A model generated the notes under the pieces. That model had not been told where the DNA came from, did no database searches, and saw only the letters and a program-made list of their open reading frames with translations. Positions 1-6,411 of a stretch of 7,466 nucleotides of DNA are shown here, one piece after another. The translations under genes and the position numbers were made by a program. Source of the DNA: Giesbergeria sp. (GTDB lineage: Bacteria > Pseudomonadota > Gammaproteobacteria > Burkholderiales > Burkholderiaceae_C); contig JAUYGP010000234.1 in NCBI GenBank assembly GCA_030690515.1, positions 1 to 7,466 of the forward strand, read 5' to 3'. Positions within the stretch are counted from its first letter, which is position 1. Each line of letters starts with the position of its first letter.

Positions 1-1
1 T

Positions 2-574
2 GATGGCATGGTGCGCGCACAAGAACAAACCCGCCAGCGCAGTGACCAGTTGCTGGTGTTGCAAACCGCACTGATGCAGTGGGGCACCGACCTGGACGCG
101 CTGCTGCCCTTGCCGCACACCACGCCGCTCGACTGGGACGGCCAGGTGCTGCGCATCACCCGGCGCAGCGCCGCCATGCCCGACGAGGGCGCCCTCGTGG
201 TGGCCTGGGCCCGCCGCGACGCGGGCGGCACCAGCCAATGGTTGCGCTGGCAGTCGCCGCCGCTGCGCACGCGCAGCGCCTGGGAGCAGGCCTGGCAACA
301 GGCCGCCCAGTGGGCACGCAATCCAAGCGATGCCGACCGGCGCGCCGAAATCGCTTTGCTGCCGCTGGCGGACTGGAAAGTTTTCTATTTCCGCGGCGAC
401 GCCTGGAGCAACCCCATGTCCAGCAGTGGCCCACCGGCCGCCGATGCTGCAACGGCCAGTGTGCTGATTCCCGACGGCATCCGTCTGCAGCTTGATCTGC
501 CCCCGGGCCAGGGTCTGGCCGGGCAGATCACGCGCGACTGGGTCAGCCCCCTCAAGGGAGGCGGCAAGACATGA
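2..574 (+). CDS. gspJ: GspJ, T2SS minor pseudopilin (5'-truncated by window edge)
   Basis: The frame is open from the first bases (Asp-Gly-Met-Val...), so the true start lies upstream; the Met at position 8 is internal. About 190 residues are visible. Only the prepilin leader and the first part of the hydrophobic N-terminal helix are missing, judging by the usual GspJ length of roughly 200-230 residues. The visible part begins with an amphipathic helix (DGMVRAQEQTRQRSDQL), typical of GspJ just after its membrane segment. The pilin-like beta domain follows, with the family-like stretches VFYFRGDAW near residue 130 and PDGIRLQLDLP near the C-terminus. GspJ is a periplasmic minor pseudopilin that joins GspI and GspK in the pseudopilus tip complex. 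It ends in an ATGA overlap with gspK, implying translational coupling. Identification rests on order plus sequence character; confidence is high. Confidence 0.93.
   Translation, partial: DGMVRAQEQTRQRSDQLLVLQTALMQWGTDLDALLPLPHTTPLDWDGQVLRITRRSAAMPDEGALVVAWARRDAGGTSQWLRWQSPPLRTRSAWEQAWQQAAQWARNPSDADRRAEIALLPLADWKVFYFRGDAWSNPMSSSGPPAADAATASVLIPDGIRLQLDLPPGQGLAGQITRDWVSPLKGGGKT
555..561 (+). promoter_or_regulatory. Shine-Dalgarno site for gspK
   Basis: AGGGAGG lies inside the 3' end of gspJ, nine bases before the gspK ATG. It is the only strong ribosome binding site in the window and it fixes the gspK start at 571. The other gsp starts here have weak or no visible Shine-Dalgarno sequence and may depend on translational coupling. 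Confidence 0.75.
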
Positions 575-1548
575 GCACCCGACAACGCGGCGCGGCCCTG
601 CTGGCCGCCATGCTGACCGTGACGCTGGTCGCCACCTTTGCCGCCGCCGCCCTGTGGCAGCAGTGGCGCTCCATCGAGGTGGAGACCGCCGAGCGCGCGC
701 GCGTGCAATCAGCCTGGATCCTGCTGGGCGCGCTCGACTGGTCGCGCCTGATCCTCATCGAGGATGGTCGCCTCGGCGCAGAGAGCCCCGACCACCTCGC
801 CGAACCCTGGGCCGTGCCCCTGGAAGAAGCCCGCCTGTCCACTTTTCTGGCGGCCGACCGCAACGTATCCCAACAGGCCGATGCCAGCACCGACACCCAG
901 GACGCTTTTCTGTCCGGCCAGATCATCGACCTGCAATCGCGCCTGAACCTGACCAACCTGGTCCAGGGCGGCACGGTGAATGAATCGGCACTGGCCCAGT
1001 TTGGTCGCCTGTTCAACCAGCTGGGCCTGCCCGCGTCCGAGCTGGCCACCCTGGTGCAAGGGCTGCGCGCAGCCCAGGCACCCGCCGAAGGCGGCAGCCA
1101 GGCCCCCCTGATGCCGCAAACCCTGGGCCAGTTGACCTGGCTGGGCGTCTCGCCCGCCACCGTGGCCGTGCTGGCCCCCCATGCCACGCTACTGCCCGAG
1201 CGCAAAAAGGTGAACCTAAACACCGCCGGGGTCGAGGTGCTGCTTGCCAGCATCGAGGGACTGGACATGGCGGGCGCCAATAAGATCGTGGCCGTGCGCG
1301 AGACGAAGCACTTCAAAACGCTGGAAGATGTGAACGCCCTGCTGGGGCAGGTCACCCAGGCCAACAGCAACGACCATGCGGTGTCGTCTTCGTATTTCGA
1401 GGTGCATGGCCGCTTGCGCCTGGACGACGTGACGGTGCAGGAACGCTCCGTGGTGCGCCGCCGGGGTATGGAAGCAACCACCGTCTGGCGCGAACGCGGC
1501 GCAGCCCTGCGCGCGAACCCTACAATGGCCCGCGAAAACCGCCCATGA
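571..1548 (+). CDS. gspK: GspK, T2SS minor pseudopilin (tip protein)
   Basis: 325 residues, a normal length for GspK. The N-terminus is a class III prepilin leader: a short basic MSTRQRG with predicted prepilin peptidase cleavage after Gly7, then a hydrophobic helix (residues 8-28). As usual in GspK, the mature protein lacks the Glu5 found in other pseudopilins (A-A-L-L-A). Family-typical segments follow: DHLAEPWAVPL (74-84), SGQIIDLQSRLNL (115-127) and the VNLNTAGVEVLLAS segment (from residue 214) of the helical SAM-like domain, related to helix-hairpin-helix folds. GspK caps the pseudopilus together with GspI and GspJ and is thought to limit its length. The start is set by the ATGA overlap with gspJ and the Shine-Dalgarno at 555-561. 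The end overlaps gspL by ATGA. Confidence 0.96.
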   Translation: MSTRQRGAALLAAMLTVTLVATFAAAALWQQWRSIEVETAERARVQSAWILLGALDWSRLILIEDGRLGAESPDHLAEPWAVPLEEARLSTFLAADRNVSQQADASTDTQDAFLSGQIIDLQSRLNLTNLVQGGTVNESALAQFGRLFNQLGLPASELATLVQGLRAAQAPAEGGSQAPLMPQTLGQLTWLGVSPATVAVLAPHATLLPERKKVNLNTAGVEVLLASIEGLDMAGANKIVAVRETKHFKTLEDVNALLGQVTQANSNDHAVSSSYFEVHGRLRLDDVTVQERSVVRRRGMEATTVWRERGAALRANPTMARENRP

Positions 1549-2777
1549 GCACCCTGATCCTTACCCTGCCCCTGGCGCGCTCCGGCACCGCCACCGAATA
1601 CCGCTACACGCTGAGTCCTGACGGCCACAGCGCCAGCCGCCACGCCAGTGCGCGCGCCAGCCTGCTGCCCACCATGGGTCGGGCCAGCGAGATCGTGGCC
1701 ATGGTGCCCGCGCAGGCGCTGTCCTGGCAGCGCGTGTCCCTGCCGCCCGGCATTGGCCTGCAATCCCCGCGTCTGCGCGCTGTGCTCGACGGCCTGCTGG
1801 AAGAACGCCTGCTCGATGACCCCGCGCAACTGCACTTTGCCCTGGAGCCCGGCGCCAAGCCCGGTGCGCCCGCCTGGGTCGCCATTTGCGACCGCGCCTG
1901 GCTGCGCAGCGCGCTGCAAGACCTGGAGGCCGCAGGTCGCCCCGTTGCGCGTGTCGTGCCCGAGTTCACCCCCGGCCCCACCGCCAGCGGCCAGTGCGAG
2001 CTCTATGCAATGGGCACCCCCGAGGACGCCTGGCTGGCCCTGACAGGCCACGGCACGGCCCTGGGCGTGGCCGTGCTGCCGCTCTCCAGCGCTGCATTGG
2101 CCCTGGTCGGCACAGATACCACGCAAGAACCACCGCCCGTGCAGGCTGCCCCCGCCGTGGCCACACTGGCCGAGCAGATGCTGGGCCGCCCGGTGCAGCT
2201 GTATACCGACAGCGACAACGCCTTGCGCGCTGCGCGCACCCCCTGGGACCTGGCCCAGTTCGACCTGGCCAACAGCGGCCGCACACGCGCACTGCGCAAG
2301 GCGGGCGGCTTGGCAAGCGCCCTGCTGCGGGCACCACAATGGCGCGCCGCACGCTGGGGCGCCGCGCTGTTGGCCGTGGCGCACCTGGCGGGCCTCAATG
2401 CCTGGGCCTGGCAAGAACAAAAATCACTAGCTACCAAGCAGGCAGGCGTGCGCAATGCGCTGACGCAGACCTTCCCGCAGGTCAAGGTCGTGGTCGATGC
2501 CCCGGTACAAATGGAGCGCGAGCTGGCCCTGCTGCGCCAGGCAGCTGGCAGCACCTCGGCCCGTGACCTGGAACCTCTGCTGTCCGCCGCGGCACTGGCA
2601 TTGCCCCCCGCACAGCAGCCCACAGCCATTGACTACAGCGCCGGTGAACTGCGCCTGCGCGGCACCACACTCGCACCACAAGAGCTGACCGACGCCGCAA
2701 ACACCGCACGCGCCAGCGGCTACAGCCTGCGCGCCGACGGCGACAACCTGCTGGTACGCCCCGACACCACGCCATGA
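1545..2777 (+). CDS. gspL: GspL, T2SS inner-membrane assembly platform protein
   Basis: 410 residues, a normal length for GspL. The cytoplasmic actin-like domain covers roughly residues 1-265 and includes the characteristic VPAQALSWQRVSLPPG (54-69); in known T2SS this domain binds the N-terminal domain of GspE. One membrane segment lies at about residues 271-289 (WGAALLAVAHLAGLNAWAW), preceded by basic residues as expected for cytoplasm-in topology. The periplasmic part ends in a ferredoxin-like fold (about residues 355-410, with GELRLRGTTL) that pairs with GspM. The start overlaps the gspK stop by ATGA, with no clear Shine-Dalgarno, so coupled translation is likely. Just after the membrane segment, codons 290-297 are unusually AT-rich (see findings). 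Confidence 0.95.
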   Translation: MSTLILTLPLARSGTATEYRYTLSPDGHSASRHASARASLLPTMGRASEIVAMVPAQALSWQRVSLPPGIGLQSPRLRAVLDGLLEERLLDDPAQLHFALEPGAKPGAPAWVAICDRAWLRSALQDLEAAGRPVARVVPEFTPGPTASGQCELYAMGTPEDAWLALTGHGTALGVAVLPLSSAALALVGTDTTQEPPPVQAAPAVATLAEQMLGRPVQLYTDSDNALRAARTPWDLAQFDLANSGRTRALRKAGGLASALLRAPQWRAARWGAALLAVAHLAGLNAWAWQEQKSLATKQAGVRNALTQTFPQVKVVVDAPVQMERELALLRQAAGSTSARDLEPLLSAAALALPPAQQPTAIDYSAGELRLRGTTLAPQELTDAANTARASGYSLRADGDNLLVRPDTTP

Positions 2778-3325
2778 GCCGCAGCATGACCCCATCCTCC
2801 TCATCCGCCAGCGCCCTGCATGCCCGCTGGCAGGCCCTGGCCCCGCGCGAACAAAGCCTGCTGCTGGCCGCCAGCGCCGTGGTAGCCGTGGCGCTGCTGT
2901 GGTGGCTGGCACTGGCCCCCGCGCTGCACACCTTGCGCAGCGCTCCGGCCCGCCATGCCAGCCTGGATGCCCAACTCCAGCAAATGCAGGCCTTGCAGGC
3001 CGAGGCCTTGCAACTACAGGCCCAACCTCGCGCCAACGCCGACGACGCACAGCGCGCGCTGCAGGCCTCGGTCTCTGCCACCTTGGGCGCCAGTGCCCGT
3101 TTAGTACTCAGTGGCGACCGGGCCACCCTCACGCTCAAAGGCACACCGGCCGACGCACTGGCGAGCTGGTTGGCCCAGGCACGCGGCAATGCCCGCGCGG
3201 TTCCCCAGGAAGTACGCCTGGTGCGCAGCCCGGCACCAGAATCGCGCGCCGCTGCAACAGCCAGCGCCGGCACACCCGCCGTGCGCTGGGATGGCAGTAT
3301 CGTGCTGGCCTTGCCGCCGCGCTGA
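2774..3325 (+). CDS. gspM: GspM, T2SS inner-membrane assembly protein
   Basis: 183 residues. It has a short cytoplasmic N-terminus with the family-like ALAPREQSLLL (21-31), one membrane helix at about residues 28-48, a short Gln/Leu-rich coiled-coil-like stretch (LDAQLQQMQALQAEALQLQ, about residues 57-75) and a periplasmic ferredoxin-like domain ending in VRWDGSIVLALPPR. GspM is the bitopic partner of GspL and stabilises the GspE-GspL-GspF platform. I chose the ATG in the ATGA overlap with gspL; a second ATG lies four codons downstream (2786). GspM proteins are poorly conserved, so the call leans on its position after gspL as well as its topology. Confidence 0.92.
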   Translation: MSRSMTPSSSSASALHARWQALAPREQSLLLAASAVVAVALLWWLALAPALHTLRSAPARHASLDAQLQQMQALQAEALQLQAQPRANADDAQRALQASVSATLGASARLVLSGDRATLTLKGTPADALASWLAQARGNARAVPQEVRLVRSPAPESRAAATASAGTPAVRWDGSIVLALPPR

Positions 3326-3358
3326 ATCTTGTCCCACCGCCATCCCTTGCCTTCCGTA

Positions 3359-4171
3359 ATGCCCCACCCTACCCGCCGCCCCGCGCGCTCCACTGGTAGC
3401 GCAACGCGCTCGCCCTGGGCGTGGGCGCTGGGGGGCATTTTGGTGGGCGCACTGCCCACGCTGGTGGTGTTTGCGCCAGCGCAGTGGCTTACCGACGGCA
3501 TTGCCCAGACCAGCGGCCAGCGCGTGTTGGTGGCCGGGGCGCGGGGCACCGTCTGGACGGGTTCGGGCCACCTGGTGCTGACCGGCGGCCACGCCAGCCA
3601 GGACCAGGCCGCACTGCCCGGCCGGATCAGCTGGCGCCTGCGCCCTACCTGGGGCGGGTTGCGTGCACACATCGACGCTGCCTGCTGCACCCCGGTGCCG
3701 CTGCAAGTACAGGTCCAAGCCCGCTGGAACGGTGCCCACATCAGCGTGACCGATGGCCAGAGCCATTGGCCTGCGGCCATGCTGGCCGGCCTGGGCACGC
3801 CCTGGAACACACTGCAACCCCAGGGCCAGCTCGCGCTGGAAACCCGGGGCCTGCAAGTGGACTGGGCCGCCGGGCGGATGGTGCTGGAGGGGCAGGCACA
3901 ACTCGACGCGCTGTCTATGTCGTCCCGCCTGTCCACGCTGCGCCCCATGGGCAGCTACCGCCTCACGCTGCAAGGCGGTGCGGCGCCCACGCTGGGCCTG
4001 CAGACCTTGCAGGGGGCCTTGCAGCTCTCGGGCAGCGGGCAATGGGTCGGCCAGCGCCTGCGCTTTACGGGCGAGGCCAGCGCCGCGCCCGAACGCGAAG
4101 GCGCACTGTCCAACCTGCTCAACATCATTGGGCGGCGCAGTGGCGCACGCTCCCTCATTTCGCTGGGTTAA
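3359..4171 (+). CDS. gspN: GspN, T2SS accessory protein N
   Basis: 270 residues from the ATG at 3359. The N-terminus is basic and is followed by a membrane segment at about residues 20-38 (WAWALGGILVGALPTLVVF). The rest is a predominantly beta-type periplasmic region containing ARGTVWTGSG, a typical GspN signature, and a vicinal Cys pair (DAACCTP) also common in the family. GspN is present in only some T2SS and its exact role is uncertain; it is an inner-membrane-anchored accessory component. The frame is open further upstream to a TTG at 3329 (ten extra residues, three bases after the gspM stop). Neither candidate has a good Shine-Dalgarno. I prefer the ATG because the extra residues look unlike a conserved N-terminus. 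The gap to gspD is 13 bases. Confidence 0.9.
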   Translation: MPHPTRRPARSTGSATRSPWAWALGGILVGALPTLVVFAPAQWLTDGIAQTSGQRVLVAGARGTVWTGSGHLVLTGGHASQDQAALPGRISWRLRPTWGGLRAHIDAACCTPVPLQVQVQARWNGAHISVTDGQSHWPAAMLAGLGTPWNTLQPQGQLALETRGLQVDWAAGRMVLEGQAQLDALSMSSRLSTLRPMGSYRLTLQGGAAPTLGLQTLQGALQLSGSGQWVGQRLRFTGEASAAPEREGALSNLLNIIGRRSGARSLISLG

Positions 4172-4184
4172 CCCTGGAAATCGT

Positions 4185-6401
4185 ATGACCTCCCTGACCA
4201 AGCACCGCCTGCATTTTGCTATTACAACAATAGCTGCAAGCGCTTTACTGGCAAGCGCCAGCGGCACAATTCATGCACAAATTGCGCTGGACACCAGTAC
4301 CTCCAGTGTGCGCCCCGGCGAACCCGTGACGCTGAACTTTGCCAATGCCGAGATTGAGGCCGTGGCCCGCACCATGGCCACCATCACCGGGCGCAACGTG
4401 GTGGTGGACCCACGCGTGCGCGGACAGATCAACCTGGTGACCGAACGCGCCGTGCTCCCGGCTGCCGCCTTCCAGCAATTTTTGGCAGCGCTGCGCCTGC
4501 AAGGCTTTACGGTGGTCGAGGCGGCCGGGCTGTACAAGGTCGTGCCTGAGGCCGACGCCAAGCTGCAGGGTGGCAGTGTGAGCGTGGCCAAGGCGGGCAG
4601 CGCAGGCCCTGCGGGCGGGCAGATCGTCACGCAGATTTTCCGGCTCAACTACGAAAACGCCAGCAACCTGGTGCCGGTGCTGCGCCCGCTCATCAGCCCG
4701 AACAACACCATCAACGCCAATCCAGGAACGAATGCGCTGGTCATTACCGACTATGCCGACAACCTGCAGCGACTGGGCAAAATCATCGCAGCCATGGATG
4801 TCTCCAATGCCAGCGATGTGGAGATCATCCCGCTCAAGCACGCCATTGCCACCGACCTGGCGCCGCTGGTGGCGCGCCTGATCGATGCGGGCGCCACACC
4901 CGGCGCCGCCGCAGCACCGGGACAGACCGACACTTCCTTCAAGACCACACTGCTGGCAGAGCCGCACAGCAACGCCCTCATCCTGCGCGCAGCCAACCCA
5001 GCCCGGTTAGCACAAGTACGCGTCCTGGTGAATAAGCTGGACCAGCCGCCCGCACCCGGCAGCAGCGCCGCCAGCGGCAACATCCACGTGGTGTACCTGA
5101 AGAACGCCGACGCCACCAAGCTCGCAGCCACGCTGCGCGCTGCCATGTCGGCCGGCACGGGCAATGCACAGGCCAGCGCAGGCAGCAGCGTGGCACCCGC
5201 CAGCAGCGCGCCCACAGGCGGTCTGAGCGCCATGGGCAGCAGCGGCGGCAGTTCCAGCGCGGCCGCAGGCAGTGGCCTGGGCGCAGGGGCATCGTCCGCC
5301 AACACCAGCAGCAACCAGCCTTCTACCGGCGGGCAGATCCAGGCCGACCCCTCGACCAACTCACTCATCATCACGGCGCCCGAGCCGCAGTACCGCCAGT
5401 TGCGCAATGTCATCGACAAGCTCGATGGCCGCCGCGCGCAGGTGCTGGTCGAAAGCCTGATTGTCGAGGTCAACACCAACAAGCTGGCTGAGTTCGGCAT
5501 CCAGTGGCAGGGGGTGCTGGGTAAGCAGGGCGACGGCACCGTGGGCGTCATCGGTACCAATTCGGGCGCCGCAGGCGCCAACATCCTGGGCCTGACCACC
5601 GCCCTGGCCTCGGGCAGCGCCACGGCCATCGGAACGGGCGTGGCCTCCCTGAGCGGCGGCCTGAACCTGGCCCTGGCGCCCCGCATTAATGGGCAGTACT
5701 ACCTGGGGGCGCTGGCCAACTTCCTACAAAACAGTGGCGACGCCAACGTGCTCTCCACCCCCAACCTGATGACGCTGGACAACGAGGAGGCACGCATCGT
5801 CATTGGCAACAACGTGCCCTTCGTCACCGGCTCCTATGCCAATAGCACGGGCAGCAGCACCGTCAACCCCTTCACCACGGTCGAGCGCAAGGACGTGGGC
5901 CTGATGCTGCGGGTGCGCCCGCAGATCAACGAGAACGGCACGGTCAAGATGGCCATCTACCAGGAGGTCTCCAAGATCGACGGCAACACCCTCAAGGATG
6001 CCAACGGCCCCACCACCAGCAAGCGCGCCATCGAGTCCAACGTGTTGGTCGAAGACGGCAGCATCATCGTGCTGGGCGGCCTGCTGGAAGACAGCTATTC
6101 GCAGGCCGAGGACAAGGTGCCTGTGATGGGCGATATCCCGCTGCTGGGCGCCCTGTTCCGCAGCGAAAACCGCTCGCGCAAGAAGACCAACCTGATGGTG
6201 TTCCTGCGCCCCGTGGTGGTGCGCGATGCGGCCACCAGCGATGCGCTAATGCTCGATCGCTACGAATCCATCCGCGCACTGCAGCAGGCGGTGCAGCCCG
6301 CCCCCAGCACCGTCATGCGTTCCGTCTCGGGTGCGCCCGTGCTGCCGCCGCTGCGCCCCGCGGCGCCCGATCCGCAAATCTTCCCCGCCAACGCCAACTG
6401 A
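4185..6401 (+). CDS. gspD: GspD, T2SS outer-membrane secretin
   Basis: 738 residues, within the usual range. A Sec signal peptide covers residues 1-31, with likely cleavage after IHA before Gln32. The N0 domain is at about 48-121, N1 at about 146-205, N2 at about 212-286 and N3 at about 300-415; the secretin barrel domain runs from about 420 to 681. The barrel contains the conserved DANVLSTPNLMTLDNEEA stretch and the signature VPVMGDIPLLGALFRS (from residue 645). A tail of about 57 residues rich in Pro and Ala follows. GspD forms the multimeric outer-membrane channel for folded exoproteins. N3 is split by a Ser/Gly/Ala-rich linker (about residues 322-383). The ATG at 4185 is chosen because it directly precedes the signal peptide; a weak GGAAA lies four bases upstream. 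The frame stays open upstream inside gspN, but that is only a shadow of gspN. Confidence 0.97.
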   Translation: MTSLTKHRLHFAITTIAASALLASASGTIHAQIALDTSTSSVRPGEPVTLNFANAEIEAVARTMATITGRNVVVDPRVRGQINLVTERAVLPAAAFQQFLAALRLQGFTVVEAAGLYKVVPEADAKLQGGSVSVAKAGSAGPAGGQIVTQIFRLNYENASNLVPVLRPLISPNNTINANPGTNALVITDYADNLQRLGKIIAAMDVSNASDVEIIPLKHAIATDLAPLVARLIDAGATPGAAAAPGQTDTSFKTTLLAEPHSNALILRAANPARLAQVRVLVNKLDQPPAPGSSAASGNIHVVYLKNADATKLAATLRAAMSAGTGNAQASAGSSVAPASSAPTGGLSAMGSSGGSSSAAAGSGLGAGASSANTSSNQPSTGGQIQADPSTNSLIITAPEPQYRQLRNVIDKLDGRRAQVLVESLIVEVNTNKLAEFGIQWQGVLGKQGDGTVGVIGTNSGAAGANILGLTTALASGSATAIGTGVASLSGGLNLALAPRINGQYYLGALANFLQNSGDANVLSTPNLMTLDNEEARIVIGNNVPFVTGSYANSTGSSTVNPFTTVERKDVGLMLRVRPQINENGTVKMAIYQEVSKIDGNTLKDANGPTTSKRAIESNVLVEDGSIIVLGGLLEDSYSQAEDKVPVMGDIPLLGALFRSENRSRKKTNLMVFLRPVVVRDAATSDALMLDRYESIRALQQAVQPAPSTVMRSVSGAPVLPPLRPAAPDPQIFPANAN
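4213..4265 (+). repeat. Double-hairpin, repeat-like element inside the gspD signal-peptide coding region
   Basis: Two adjacent inverted repeats are visible. The first is GCTATT (4218-4223) with AATAGC (4229-4234) around a 5-base loop. The second is GCGCTT (4240-4245) with AAGCGC (4253-4258) around a 7-base loop, extended by GCTGC (4233-4237) with GCGGC (4261-4265) containing one G-T wobble and a 2x2 internal mismatch; the two hairpins share bases 4233-4234. The stretch is markedly more AT-rich than its surroundings at its 5' end. It resembles a short dispersed element (core like ATAGCTGCTAGCGCTT...AAGCGC) that I recall as common between genes in Acidovorax-type genomes; that resemblance is from memory and was not searched. 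It encodes GspD residues 10-27. Confidence 0.55.
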
Positions 6402-6411
6402 GACCCTGCCG

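Noticed and set aside
1521..1526. TACAAT, a -10-like hexamer just upstream of the gspL start
   Set aside because: The position for a -35 box about 17 bases upstream reads GGCGCA, not TTGACA-like. It lies within gspK codons, and gspL is already coupled to gspK by an ATGA overlap.
552..2420. Long open frame on the minus strand (622 codons) across gspK and gspL
   Set aside because: It lies antisense to two clearly conserved gsp genes. Its translation is rich in Gly, Ala, Gln, Arg and Ser with no recognisable domain, as expected for a shadow frame in GC-rich coding DNA.
2482..3948. Long minus-strand open frame (488 codons) opposite gspM and gspN
   Set aside because: It is antisense to gspL, gspM and gspN, has low-complexity Cys/Arg/Ser-rich composition, no ribosome site or domain, and is explained by third-position GC bias.
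3753..4184. In-frame upstream extension of gspD into gspN
   Set aside because: The upstream residues are an out-of-frame reading of gspN (Trp/Cys/Arg-rich). A proper signal peptide begins at the ATG at 4185.
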